Shown here: piece after piece, positions 10,401 through 22,175 of the stretch
Layout: every line of letters starts with the position of its first letter
How positions within the stretch are numbered: position 1 is the first letter of the stretch
Source: Orbilia blumenaviensis
Lineage: Eukaryota > Ascomycota > Orbiliomycetes > Orbiliales > Orbiliaceae
NCBI GenBank assembly: GCA_036872755.1
Contig: JAVHNS010000005.1
Location: forward strand, 434,001-498,000
DNA length: 64,000 bases
Direction: 5' to 3'
Made by a program: the position numbers and the translations under genes
Notes under the pieces: generated by a model
What the model was told of the DNA's origin: nothing
Database searches by the model: none
The model's input: the letters and a program-made list of their open reading frames with translations, nothing else

Positions 10401-13400
10401 AATCGTGACCACCATTTTTGATCTCTTGTAGATAAGAATTGAGACTTTCGCGGGGTTGCAAAATCCACCGGTACCAGTTCTCTGGCTTTGTAAATATAGA
10501 GAGCTGTGTTAGAAGGTCTGACCAATATGGATCATCGAGGGCCTTTTCTGACCACCAGTTCCCGAGAATCTTAAGATGCTCGTGCCAGTACTCAACTTCG
10601 TATCTACATCGGGCCCCTGCTGTTAGTATCTTCCCTGAATCAATTTCCGTGTCCATTAAAGCTATCCATTCCGGATTCCAAGGCATATATGCTTCTTGAA
10701 AATTCGGGTTGTTCAGGGTCCGGACTGCAAATTTATTTTGTGAAATTAAAAATAATTAGTATTTAGGAAAAATTAATCTCATGTAGCCTTGCAGGATATA
10801 TAAGACGGTCTTGAAGTGTCCGATGTGACGGGTGATACTTACGAATATCTAAAGTAATCGCCATCTGAGCTTCTTTTTGGTCGAAGAGCTCCATGAAGTT
10901 GTCACCATAACGGACAAAGGAAGCTATATATCCGCGGAGTGTTCAGAAAAATAGATGTAGCATGCGCTTTTTTAACCAGATGTGGTCACTCACGGGTAAG
11001 AGTGAATTTGAAAACAGTATAGCCCCCTTCGTCTCGATACTTGTCGAAACCTTTTGCCCTATTTGTCACGGCCCGAGAGCCAGACTTACTGTCCTCCTGT
11101 ATCCATTCTCTGATGGAAATATCTACAGTAATCAATCCCGTGTGTCTGTCGACTCTAAAGAAGTCGCGGCCGATTGTCTCAAGATGGTGGATAATTTCTT
11201 TGACTTCAGGCTGTTCTCTTGGGTCATTCATATCCGGATGCTTCAAAACTTTTTGGGAGAGAGCATTCTCTGGCCGACCTTCTACCCTTTCCGGAGGGCG
11301 AGCGTTCCATGAGCGCTCCTCAACCTTTTTGTAAATCTCTCGATAATGATCCGAAATCTCTACTACTGTAAGAGTAGAAACTCCCCATACAGCCCACTTA
11401 AGCGCTGTAACGACGAGCTCCTGCTCTTCAGTTTTGAGGGATTCGAGTGCCGTCATGTAAATCTCACCGATTGCCGCTGGGAGTTGGAGGATCTTGTCTT
11501 CAAGTGACAGTTTTGAGGGTTGCTGAAGATTAGCAATAATCATACGTGCAAGTGCAAAATCTCCATTTGCTTTCTGGTGAATGATATCAACGATTCTCGC
11601 AAGTTCTTGATTGTAGTACTCTTCGTATGCGTGTTGGTCGATCCGCCGGCTGAGAAGATCGCTGATATCATGTGTTAGGTATGCCTTGAGATCCAAAGAA
11701 TTCTTCTCCGACGTAATGACTATTGAGCTGGCCCGTACGTATAGGGCTTGGGGCTCTGATGGATTTTGGGATAGCCGGTTTGGATCCCTGGGGAGAAGCA
11801 TCTCGGGTTTTATGTCGACAGTATTTCGAACTGATAGGATCAAGCGCATGCGACTATCTTTAACATCAACCATAGAAACCAGATGTGAGACTAATTTTTT
11901 CTCGAGCCGATCTTGACATTCGTCTAAAGCGTCCACCAAGAGGTATACCCGAGGGAGAAGGTTTCCGACCTGACGGATTAAGTCACATAGACTCTGGATG
12001 TCCGTAAGGTCGTAGGAAACCGGCTTAGGTACAGTCGCCTCGAATTCGTCCGGGGGCTTGCCAAATGCTGGGTTAAGAAGCTCCACGCATTTGCTAAGAA
12101 CTTTAATATCATATCTAAGCTCATCTCTAGTCAGAAGCTGATAGACAACTGACTGCAGCGCTGTACGTGCGTTCTGAATATCCTGGTCTCCTTTCTTGAA
12201 GAAGAAATATAGAATTATGGGACGGTGGTCTCCTAAGGTGCACTCCCCAAGCTTTTTTCGCAAACATAGCATGGCCGTACTTTTTCCATGCCCTCGAGGA
12301 CTTTCTAAACAAATCAAGTTAGGAGCATCATGTTCCAAGCCTGGGTTCTTCCAAGCATGGTATAACGGGTCCTCAAAGAACCAGTTTGCGACATGTCCCT
12401 TCCGCTGCTCGAGAATTACACTTGCACGGTCATTTAGAGACTCGAAATGTAATTTGTGTGATTTGGACTCTGAGATTTTATCTCTCTGGATCTTCAATTC
12501 CTCGTATAGAGCATTGCACTGAAGACTTTCTAACATCTGTGAGGTAATTGTGACGGATCCTGTAGCTCATATTAACACAAAAAAAGCAGAGTCCAGGTAA
12601 ATTTTATAGTTTCACATACTGTTCAAGTCTTCCCTGATCTTTTGCATGCGCGCACGAGTTTCTATTTCCCAGGATCCTCTATTTTAGCAGGAAAGTATTA
12701 GCTATCGTCTGGAGACCTCTTGCTCACCATGCTGGGTTTCAAGAAGAATTTCTTGGAATTGCTGGTTCGCTAGTTTGACCAGCTCTTCATGGGCCTCCAG
12801 CAGGTCGTCAACCCTTTGTTGGAGATCCTTTGTGAAGGCTTCTTTGATAGTTGACTTGAATCCTATATATTCGACATGAGTTTTTCAGCATTAATTTAGA
12901 GTATTTAAGTTGAGCAGGCGGTCATTTCGGCTTACTTGTTAAACGACTAGGGTCTCTGTGAGGTTGCGCATGCCATAAAAACTCAAAGATGGCAACAAGC
13001 AGTCCAGTAACAGTTGATCCCCGAGACCAATTTGACTCCCAAATATCCGTTTGAATGGATACTCGGCTTCTGGAAGAGAAGTTTTGACTTCCTGAGCCGT
13101 TGACTTTTCTGTCAAGTATTTCCCATCTGAGACAGTCACCAATCATGGATGTGATACTTTCGCAGGTATCGCATATCAGCAGGCGGATTTCGAGCTTGAC
13201 CGTGGCGACCTATTGAGGAGTTAGATAAAACTCAAAGTACTGTCGTAATTTTGGGGATTTTGATTCATAGAACGTGTGAATTACAGTGAGCATAGAGGAT
13301 ATTCCAAACCAAACAATCGAGATACTCTCCGGTGCCATAGAGAGGACTCCGTCTCCAACCACCTTGATTGTATTTAACGCAGTAAGCAACCTGTCCGCCT

Positions 13401-13698
13401 TATCCCCATCCCTAAACTGTTCACCCTCCTTCGCCAGCTTTCTACACTCTCGCTGAAGATTATCATATTCATTGTGATCGTATGCCCCAAAATCGTGAGC
13501 GCTAGCTCGTAAAAACTTGTCTAAAAGATCATTTTGTTGCTTGCTTTCCTGATCGGATTTTGTTTTGCTAAGGATTGAAGAGCGGAACTTCTGGCATGCT
13601 TCTTCATAACAGGCCTGGACCGTCCGTTTTGAAATTCCCCTCTTGCCATATCCTCGTTCCGCTTCGTTGGATCCTGGAACTAAAATTGTGTTATCCAT
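7417..13698 (-). CDS. NLR-type protein: N-terminal helical domain, NACHT, ankyrin repeats, SPRY; 1892 aa, nine exons
   Basis: Exons (minus): 13285-13698, 12936-13209, 12728-12862, 12620-12661, 10994-12559, 10843-10923, 8340-10724, 8139-8265, 7417-8071. Total 5679 nt, exactly 1893 codons. Introns are 60-118 nt with GTAAGT, GTGAGT or GTATGT-like donors and CTAAC-like branch points. Residues 1-288 form a helical N-terminal region (PESISIVWFGISSML) ending in a coiled coil. NACHT: P-loop-like SPRGHGKST near 375-383 and Walker B VYLLVDALDEC near 493-503. Ankyrin repeats occupy about 1030-1480 (GDTLLHYAAE, GMTPLHFLF, SPLMNTVES, QTPLMLAAK). A Ser/Asp-rich linker leads to a SPRY-like domain at about 1635-1892 (DHPVPAARDFYFEAGFS, KTRLICITYNGKKL, YFPMISLASPCHECVVNFG). 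NACHT-ANK STAND proteins act in fungal self/non-self recognition and programmed cell death; here that role is inferred. The start is the first in-frame ATG after an upstream stop; an extra 5' exon is possible. Confidence 0.85.
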
Positions 13699-14649
13699 GC
13701 GGCTGATATGATACTGTGGGTACAAACGTTGTAAATTAAATCAAACCTGATTGGCACGCCGAATTGTCAATGTACTACGGTTCCTGGTAATATGGATGCC
13801 ATGAATAAATACGAATCGAACGTTGACCTGAATTCAAGTAGTTTATATATACCGATATCCCTCCACACAATGGCAAGCCCAAGCCCAAGCCATAAAAATC
13901 AAAGCCCCAATAATATATACATATATATATGCGCGCAAGTCGATTTAAGTCATCGACTCGACTAGCTAAACCTAGCAGTATCTCGCAGTGGATAGTAGAA
14001 GTCAACAGTACATACACCCCACCTATACCTACCCCGCTGAGCTCAAAAGGTCCAGCCGCAATCTGCAACACAGCTGCACAGCAGTGATCCTTGCATGCGA
14101 TGCGTTCGTATTTGTAGTTTTCCTTCGAATCAAGCCACTCAAAAATCATCATATTGTAATACATGATGTCCGATCTGAAGATGGTCCGCATAAGGCTGTG
14201 TATTTTGTTACTTAAATCTAAGAGCCCGGACGATTTTCTGGGTCGGCAGACCGATTGGTGGCATCACGCGTATGCTCACATGGATGAGGATGTGAAAGCA
14301 TAAGCAAGGTGTAGTAGACTTGCAGGTTCGGTACTTGATTTGCGCCTTTCCGCGGTAATTAATTGGTTGTAACTGGCACGCGATTAGCTAAACCAGCTGC
14401 ATCTCGAAGATCAATCGAGTTAGGAGATGTCCTGGCCTTAAAATTTACAGGGTTGCACAAAACTAGTTGACGACAGTATATTGAATGTAGTCTTTAGTAG
14501 ACAGATTCCCTTTAGGCCCAATTGGTTAGATTAGGACTAGTACGGTGATCTCCCCTCAGCCGTAATGGAAAACGTCATCTTCGTGGCAATATTTCTCTTC
14601 AAACCTCTTCAATTATTCACCATCCGAATTATCCAAAATCCAACAAAGC
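13699..14649. other. Intergenic interval between divergent NLR and small-protein genes
   Basis: Probably holds both promoters. A minus-strand frame at 13775-14191 lacks any family resemblance, and its codon use and composition do not suggest a gene. Contains CCCAAGCCCAAGCC and ATATATATA simple sequence at 13870-13930. Confidence 0.45.
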
Positions 14650-15177
14650 ATGGCTCCTCAGAAAGTGTTCTTCACGGGCCTCCCCTACAATCATCATACC
14701 CTTCCGGCTTGGGGCTGGCCGCCAGAAAGGGTAAAGTCTGGTTTGGAAAACGCGGTTGGGGTACTCTTGAAGGAGGGTTATGATGCTATCGGATACTTTA
14801 TTGCTCCTGAACAGGGTCTCAAGGTTTTCGAAGAAAAATTGCTGGAACAGAAGTGGGATGCCGTGATTATTGGATGGGGCGTTAGAGGAAATCAGAAGCT
14901 GACGGTAGATCTCAGATTCATTTCGTACAGGTTACCCAACTTCAACTAATGCACTTTATGTTATTAGCACTGGCTCGAGGATATGATTAATTGTGTCAGA
15001 GTCAAGTCTCCCGAGACAAAGATCTTGTTCAACTGGGACCCCGAAAGCACCATAGACACCGTCAAAAGGAATATCCCGGTCACCAACGAGGCGGACAAAA
15101 TAGCAATGATAGAAGTTTTCGAAAAGTCCGGAATTGAAGGTAGAATTACATTTGGAAGTTACGATATGCCTAGCTAG
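14650..15177 (+). CDS. Small conserved fungal protein of unknown function, 154 aa
   Basis: Two exons, 14650-14904 and 14968-15177, separated by a 63-nt intron (donor GTAGAT, acceptor TTATTAG, branch-like TCAACTAAT). The 465 coding bases give 154 residues. The protein begins MAPQKVFFTGLPYNHHTLP and contains VGVLLKEGYDAIGYFIAPEQGL, WDAVIIGWGVRGNQKLTHW and ETKILFNWDPESTIDTVKRN. Alternating hydrophobic strands and helices (WDAVIIGWGVR, TKILFNWDPES) suggest a small alpha/beta fold, perhaps Rossmann-like, but no catalytic motif is clear. Similar stand-alone proteins of about 140 residues occur in many filamentous fungi, to my recollection without assigned function. It lies downstream of and divergent from the NLR. 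Confidence 0.75.
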
Positions 15178-15353
15178 AGGGGTATATGTTAAATATGACA
15201 AGCAGTTGACTGAGTCCTCGAACAAATAATTTCGATGTCCGGACAGTAAACGTCGTTAAGTCTGGGGTCTGTTTGTGCAATTTATGGATCAAAAGGGTTA
15301 GTTAATTGAACAGAGATAGCCTAGAATCCGGATATTGCAGGTCAAGTATTTGA

Positions 15354-16916
15354 TTAGCCTTCAATCTTAGTCCAAAGATTTCTGCCCCATTTGTGATCTG
15401 GAGTTCGGGATTTGACATCAATCTCGTCTCCAACGCTGATGCTACCATCTTTGCCATAGATTGGGTTAATTAGCATTCCATAATAGAATATAAGATGATT
15501 CGTGATGGTTACCTTTCGCAAATGGGACCATATGCATTCCCATGCATCCTAGAAGCGGGGCACCAGAGTCGATGTTGCGGCGACCACGAATAGTTACATC
15601 GGGTTCGTTGCGGTTTCGCTCTTAAAATAGATATTAGGACAACGAATAATTATGATAAACGAGTAGTCAGGTACTTACCGCCGGTCTCTGGGTCGTTATT
15701 TGGAACCTTGCACCTTGGAGTCCTTGATATAACATGGTACTCGCCGCTGCCTATTTTGACTGTCTCCCAATCGTCTTCGTCGTACGAAGGGGAACCGCCA
15801 ACAATAATGTTTGGCCGGAATCGTCTGACTGATAGATCTGGAATCTCGCCCTTTACTAGCTCGTTAAATTCTCGGACGCTGGCGAGGCCAACAATGTGAA
15901 TTGGAGCCTGTGAACGTGTTAGTTTAGTTCATTACGAAAAACTATCGAGATATATTAAGATAGTTTCGCTTACAAAGTCAGCGTATCCGATCGTATTTGG
16001 TCTTCCAAGAACTTCGACGGGAGGTCCCATATGATTAATGCCCCGATTCCTTCCATCTACCACAGCAAACAACCCAACATCGACCTTTGTATAATTCTTG
16101 CCAAAAACAACATCCTTAAGCTCTTGTGGAATATGTGCGCTTAGGTCATACCCAACCGATTGCTGCCTCCAAATTTCCACATTAGTGACAGGATACTTTG
16201 CGAGTTTGTTTTCCGGTAAGGCATTGACATTCAAAGGAACTGTAAAAGATTTCCGAAATTTATTTCCGTAGATAAGAGACGCTGGGAAATGTGGTTTGGC
16301 TGGGTAAGAGATCGTAAGGGTGTTTTTCGCAGGGTCTATAGATGTGTGGATTAATGCCATCTTTGGAAATCCTCGCTGGGATGCGAATACCCAGGCCCCA
16401 GAACCAGGGCTGCAGCTGGCAAACATGAGCTGGCGGTCATACTGCAGGCTGTTGTGCAACAATATTGGTTAGTACTCGTGACAATAAATGCAATTGCGAA
16501 GCTCAAGACAATCAAACAAACATTGCAAATGATCGCATCCAGAGATCAAGGGTAGCTCCAGTAAATCAAAAAGGGAACTGTAGTTTTTCATACCCAGTAT
16601 GACATATTTTCGAAGATGCAACTTCGATACCCCTACATCCTTTAACAGGATATATCCATAAACTCTTCACTTTAAATTCTTGCCCTGGTTGTTGGTCTTT
16701 CGAGTATTGAAATTCGTCTGTGATGTTGCTGACTGTTTGTGGGAAACCAAACGCCTGTTTTCGCCGGATCGAAATGGGAAGGTATTCCCTGCAAAGGTAG
16801 GCAATCGAAAGTAAAGCGACAGCATAACCAACAGCGGTATTGATTAGAAAGTAGTGATCTTTGTAAATGTCGGAGAAAGAATCGAGATTCTCAAGGCGGG
16901 GCAAGTGAGACGCCAT
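15354..16916 (-). CDS. MOSC-domain protein with N-terminal membrane segment (mARC/YcbX-like), 409 aa
   Basis: Exons (minus): 16594-16916, 15974-16448, 15679-15907, 15513-15620, 15354-15448; 1230 nt, 409 residues, all junctions in phase. Residues about 20-45 form a hydrophobic segment (INTAVGYAVALLSIAYLCREYLP) as in membrane-anchored mARC-type enzymes. A MOSC N-terminal beta-barrel follows (VKSLWIYPVKGCRGIEVASS), then the MOSC domain (SVRRFRPNIIVGGSPSYDED, HVISRTPRCKVPNNDPETG, LLGCMGMHMVPF, GSISVGDEIDV). MOSC proteins carry a molybdenum cofactor and reduce N-hydroxylated compounds, or shuttle Mo-linked sulfur. In human mARC a Cys in RQCDPS ligates Mo; the aligned place here reads RRNIDSG, so the ligand is uncertain (GCMG nearby is an alternative). 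The third intron is 58 nt and the first has a TACTAAC branch site. Confidence 0.88.
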
Positions 16917-17688
16917 TTTGAGGGGTTCTGAATAGAATTACTAGTAATCTAGTAGTCAATTGGAAAAGTTTCGACTGCCCGAGGGGCTCTGAATCAGATT
17001 TAAAGACACCCAAAGTGACCAGGATTCGCTGATTAATAAGACTGGCAGCTAGCAGCCTCAAACGTTTCGAATTAGGAATAGGGTCACATCCTTCACATTA
17101 AAAAAGAGCCCTCCCCGCAGAGGCAATTGAAAGGATAACAAGGGCGCTTTAGCTCAAGTCAAATCGAGGGCAAACCGGTTGCACGCGGACGAGATGCAGG
17201 TGAGAATGACTGCAACTGTAACTGCAGCAGCGACAGTTCTTCCCGCGGGGTACGATAAACCTCACTTATGTCGCCTGACTCGTATCCGAAGTTACTAGGC
17301 ACTTTTATATAGTTGACCAATCAGAATTGATTTCGCAATGTCGTCGGAAACATAGAAAAAAAGTTGAAACTTGAAGTTAAGTTACTGCCAAGCTAAGGAA
17401 GCTGTTAGTTGAATTTGAAGGTCTTCTCGCAGTTAAGCCGATCCGGATAAGGGTCGGTTAAACTTGCCAGTTTCCCCCCCGACAGAACGATAATAACCGA
17501 ACCAACAACGTCAAGCGGATTTCAAGAAACCTTCAGCTCCACCCGCAGGCAATATCGCCATATGCAACTTCAATATCAACCTGCGACATCACCCGTTCCG
17601 GCCCGCCACACGTAGCTTTGATTACCAGGCTACCTCCCTCTCATCCATTCAAAGTCTCTTTGTTTCACGATACCCGACAGACTGCACA
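16917..17688. promoter_or_regulatory. Divergent promoter region of the MOSC and complex I genes, with a CCAAT box
   Basis: A CCAAT pentamer in GACCAATCAG lies at 17317-17321, about 370 nt upstream of the complex I subunit start. CCAAT is the target of the HAP complex, which controls respiratory genes in fungi, so the placement is reasonable but unproven. No coding region is supported here. Confidence 0.4.
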
Positions 17689-18411
17689 ATGCCTCCTCGG
17701 ATACCCCTTCCCATTCGCCGTTCTCCGCTCTCCTCCGCCAGTGCTTCTCTCATCCGATCTCCAAATACCCTACCCCGACCAGCAATCAGGAGTCTCGCTT
17801 CCACCTCCCACAGCCATGATGACCATCACGACCATCATCATGAAGAGCCATACGATGAACCATCGGGATGGTTTCTAGGTGTTCCTCCAGGAGAGTCACG
17901 ACCGAACGAAGGATGGGAGAAGATTATGTGGTACGGGTTCTTCGGGTCCCTCGCAGCGTTTAGTGTAGCGCTGGCGTATAAACCTGATACCTCGTACGTT
18001 GTCTTTCTTCCATATTGTTATCACAATTGATGTCTCCGGAAACCATCGGATAACAGCTAACATGTGTTGATATCATACAGAATCCAAACTTGGGCGTTGG
18101 AAGAGGCGCGAAGGAGACTGGAGAAGGAAGGAATTCTACCACCACCATCCGGACAAACTGCAAATTCGATGTACACAATCCAGAATGCCATTTTGAAAGC
18201 CCGAGGCGACCTACCATTGGCTTTTGACGAGAAGAGCCTGTCGAACGAGGAGCTGGATACCAAGATCGTCGAGCAATTGAGGTTCGCCGTAGCGTCATTA
18301 GAGAAGGAGGAGAATTCAGGTGATGCTGACTTGGAAAGGAGGAAGAAATGGGCGTTATCGGAGGCGAAGAAGGTCATTGAAAGAGGTGGGATATATGGAA
18401 CAAGGCAATAA
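17689..18411 (+). CDS. Mitochondrial complex I accessory subunit, ESSS/NDUFB11 type, 211 aa
   Basis: Two exons, 17689-17993 and 18081-18411; the 87-nt intron starts GTACGT and ends ATCATACAG. Total 636 nt, 211 residues. The N-terminus (MPPRIPLPIRRSPLSSASAS) is rich in Arg, Ser and Pro without acidic residues, as in a mitochondrial presequence. A His-rich patch (SHSHDDHHDHHHEE) is followed by PSGWFLGVPPGESRPNEGWE and one membrane span (IMWYGFFGSLAAFSVALAYKP). The matrix or intermembrane part WALEEARRRLEKEGILPPPSG comes next. The GWFLG, GE and span order is characteristic of the ESSS subunit of NADH:ubiquinone oxidoreductase. It takes part in membrane-arm assembly and has no catalytic residues. 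Confidence 0.88.
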
Positions 18412-18705
18412 ACAAAAATGCCGCAGGGTGTTTTTGTATAGTGTGATGGTGGTTTGATAAAAGGTGAAGACCCTTTGTACAGTCAAGAAACATGGTATGG
18501 CTAGGAGCCTAGCTGGGAGCGTTCCATTGGTATTTTCGATATTGGTTCCTGCCCTCTGTCTATATTTTCCGATTTTCCTTTCGTTGGTTCATTGTACTAA
18601 AATAACGATTACAATTTCCTTTCTTTTTTTCCTTTTGTTTCCTTCTTCAGTCAGATAAAACTGGAATAGACGAAAAGAAAGAGGACTGCTTATAAACTTA
18701 GGATC

Positions 18706-19681
18706 TCAGAGCAAAGACGGCTCCTCAAATTCGTATACAATGACCATGTCCTCAGTAGATTTTATCAGCATACCGTCTTCATCTTCGTCGAGAATGAAGA
18801 CGGCACGGCCTCGTTCTTCCACTTCGTCGTTCCGCATTTGCCTTCGAGTACACTTCGGTCTCATGGGGATCCGGGGGCTGGGTAGTTTTTCCATAATCCT
18901 TGCGTTCGTAGCTAGTTTCTTCCTTCCAAAAATATACTCTAGCCGTGAGTATAATAACGGATTGTTTTGCCTGCCTCCATAACCCGCAAGTCTTGAAAGC
19001 ATGTCCTCGGTATAGACCCAGCGATCAGTTTGAGTCGGAAAACAGAAAAAGGCCACAGTCTCGACGGGACAATGCGCAAATAGTGTCTTGAGGACCTGTA
19101 GAGTGAATCCGCCGAAAGCAATATATTTTATGCTGCGAGCAAGAGGCAGAGATATGGCTATTACATCGAACGCATCAATTGCCCCGCTAGGTGCGACATC
19201 AAAAATGAACCTTCCATTCCTAGCAATCTCTAGGAAGGCCGGAGAAGGGTCTGGAGTGAAAAATCTGTCCCAGAATCTATGCTCGCTCTTATCCGCGAAC
19301 GGCATTGCTACATCGATAATTTTGGACATCCGCGCACGAAGTATTGGATCCAAACTTCTCATCTCCTCTGTTATTGTGGGATGAATCAGAAATAGGGGTC
19401 GTGGAGTTGGTCCAATCTTATATGATAAGAAAATCCTCGGAGTATCATTTTCTTCATCGCATCTTCCGGAGCTATCGCATTCTCGGAAATAAAATAAAAC
19501 CGTTGGGCGGAAGGCATGACTGAGAATCTCTTCTCGTAGCTCTCTAGGCAGCGAAAGAAGTCTTCATCAAATAAGTTTTGATTAGCATCCGAAGAAGATA
19601 CCGGTGCAGTGACGCGCGGCATATGCATCTCCAGCTTCGTGGGTTTAGGTATAATGAGCTAGCACAAGTGGGATGGACCAT
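18706..19681 (-). CDS. F-box-like / 2EXR-like family protein, about 311 aa (5' end uncertain)
   Basis: The frame that is continuous from about 19561 down to 18706 begins LLSLPRELREEILSHAFRP, an F-box-like LPxELxxxI motif. It runs through DTPRIFLSYKIGPTPRPLFL and MRSLDPILRARMSKIIDVAM to a TAG near 18706. No ATG precedes the motif in this frame. The best model adds exon 19602-19681 (start MVHPTCASSLYLNPRSW) across a 40-nt intron with a GATGCTAATC branch and GTATCT donor. This gives 936 nt, 311 residues, but 40 nt is very short for an intron. A second ATG frame at 19628 reads through the same region without family similarity. Likely an adaptor or other F-box-like protein of the family clustered here. 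The body is supported; the start is not secure. Confidence 0.62.
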
Positions 19682-19931
19682 GCATACCGTGAACACATAG
19701 TGGCCGGACCGCAAAGGATGCAGTTAAGTTCTGCGATAGAGCCCTATGATTCTGAGAAACTGAAACAATCAACCATTCGTCTTTGTTCTAACTAGGATCT
19801 GGAAATATAGAGCTTATAGAGGGCCGGGTATATGTACAAATGCAACAATCACAAGCCAGTCAAACCTCCACTGACCGCCAAGCCTGCGACAATATTATCC
19901 AACTTATTCAGCCCAGTAGGTCAACAATAAC

Positions 19932-21113
19932 TTAACGCGTATGCATTCCGGACCTCCATCTCTTGCTAAGCAGGATTAATTCCGCAACATAGACCACTTC
20001 CTCCGCAGTTTTCCGTCCTTGGTAATAGCAATCCTCAGTTTTTTTAAACGTGTTAAAAACATACCGGCCCCGATCGTGGGCATCTTTCTGCGGCATTCGG
20101 TCGAGTTGGTATTGGAAGCCGAATCCCTTTCCAGGGATTTGGTATCTCCGAGGTGCCCCTTCCGGTCCCGTCGTTACCGGGTCCAATATTGGGAGACGTA
20201 CACATTTACCGCTCTCTCCAACTTGTAAACCATGCCCAGTTTCTAGCAGCTCAAGTCGAAGCCCGTCTTCCCTTTTCCGATTATGAGTGAGAAGCCAAAG
20301 TGCCCAGTCCGGTATCTGGCGGTGGTCTCCCATCATAACTCCCACGGTATCCAGGTTCGGAAACGCCTTTGTAACCACAACTGTGTCTGGCGCCATGTCA
20401 CGAGCAAACACTATGCTACGTACCCTTTCTCTCATTTCAGGCGGCATAGTACTCCATGTAGCATAGAGACTGCGGGTGACATCTAAATCAAAAATAAACC
20501 TACACCTATTTTTAAACAGGTCTTCGGCTTCCGGTGAATATTTTCCAGCGAGAAAATCAGTGTACCATATGATCTGGTAAGAACCACATTCTCGAAAGTT
20601 GTATTTCCCTTGTAGTGTGATATGCTGGTTAAGAAGATCCCTGATGGGCCGGCATAGTCTTTCCCAAAGGCTCGAAATGACGGCCTGGATTGACTTCGAG
20701 AGACACAGTATATTCGCTGGGATCGGTGACAGTTGATAGATTACTGATAAGCCAAATGTACGCTGTCCGAAGACCTGCCTCTCAGGGACTTTATAATTTC
20801 GATTGAGGCATTGGCGGCGGCAGGCGATCGAATCTAGAGGTGTGGAATGTTTGGGACTGCATTTACGCCGGGCAAAGTTATGGGGCGGATTCCTCGGCAG
20901 GATGTTGAAGTGGTCCTCTTCTTCGAGAGCAGCGGTATCTCGGATTATTATATTGACACTAGGTCCTGGGGATACGATATACTCGAAGATTTGCTCTTTT
21001 AGTTCGAAGGGAAGGGTTTCCAAGCTATCATGACAGCCGACGTCATTAGTTTGACTCAAATGCGCAGCCTTTGTAAGCACTAGTCGATCTACTTACCTGG
21101 CCTTTAAATCCAT
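19932..21113 (-). CDS. F-box-like protein, 369 aa
   Basis: Two exons, 21097-21113 (ATGGATTTAAAGGCCAG) and 19932-21024. The 72-nt intron has donor GTAAGT, branch CAAACTAATGAC and acceptor CATGATAG. Total 1110 nt, 369 residues. The spliced N-terminus MDLKASLETLPFELKEQIFE is a typical F-box start: LP, then ELKEQIFEYIV. F-box proteins link substrates to Skp1-Cullin ubiquitin ligases. The remainder has no recognised repeat domain, but RCRFIFDLDVTRSLYATWS resembles RNGRFIFDVAPSGAIDAF of the neighbour at 18.7-19.7 kb, which suggests paralogy. Same strand as both neighbours. Without the intron the frame would appear to begin at a GTG. Confidence 0.8.
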
Positions 21114-22175
21114 GACCAGAAACAAAGAAGGATAATTGCTTTATAGACGTTCTATTTTTTCCGGACAAGATATCGATCCAGGGCCTTAGGCTGTCTATTA
21201 CTGGGGGGTGAATGTAAATTCGAATAGAGCATTGCAGGAACGTGGAAATCCGAAGAGCTGATGCAAGCTTATATATACACGTAAACCAAACCAAGGACGG
21301 CGAAGGAGGCTGAATAGCTGAATACGAATATGGAATTTCTTATCCCCAACTTCTTCGAACTCCGCTTCGCATGCGACCAGGAAAGATGCTTAATATCAAT
21401 ACATATGGCAGCGCTGGCACTTACTTTTATAAATTTGGTTAGGCCTCCAAAAAAATCCAGAGGGTACCTAATAGGCTTCCTTTTGTAGCTCCAACCTGAA
21501 TGTATCCTTTTTTAAAAAAAAATCCTGAATACTGGATTCAATTTAGCCTTGTCGCTGTGGAATCGTGCGGATACATGTGAATCATTGCAGCCTTGTCAAC
21601 ATCGGAATGAGCTTGGCGTTGGCGGACTGGAGCTGGCCGATCCCAGTACCCTGGCTACTATTCTTGTGTCAAGAGACTTCTTAACTTCGGGTAATATTTT
21701 CGTCTTGGTTTTTTTTTTTTAAAAAAAGTTATAATAATAATATTAATAATAATTCAGTCGATAGTTTATGTTTGGGAAGCGGAGACTAATACTTTGCTAC
21801 GAATCAGAAAGTTTGGATCCAATGATAGCTACAAGATATCTGAGGCATAGTTTCGGAGATATGCAAGTCCCGGATATATATTGCGGGTAGAAAAAATACC
21901 ACAAGTACAACGCAAATATAGTAGTCGCTACGGATATTGACATCATAAGACAAGCTTGTTAACGAATAACAACTTTTCAATCATTCTTTGAGGTTTATCT
22001 TGTACATTCAACCAAGTATTTGTAAATATAATGTTCTCATCACAATAATAGTGGTGGATGCTTCTGTGGAGAACAACCAATGTTTTTCTTTCTACACTGC
22101 TGGCGAAGTGGCCGAGCGAGTTCCATATAACACTCTGAAGCCGAGGACCGCTCCTCGTCGCCATTCTGATAGCTT
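21114..22175. other. Intergenic interval, AT-rich
   Basis: Upstream of the F-box-like gene; no supported gene. Several A/T runs, for example T10-A7 at about 21712-21727. Confidence 0.45.

Noticed and set aside
13775..14191. Long minus-strand frame of 138 codons upstream of the NLR
   Set aside because: Composition is odd (Ile/Tyr/Cys-rich), there are no recognisable motifs, and it overlaps simple sequence; probably chance.
19386..19628. ATG frame of 80 codons at the start of the first F-box-like gene
   Set aside because: It runs over the family motif in the wrong frame and ends early; the alternative frame carries LSLPRELREEIL.
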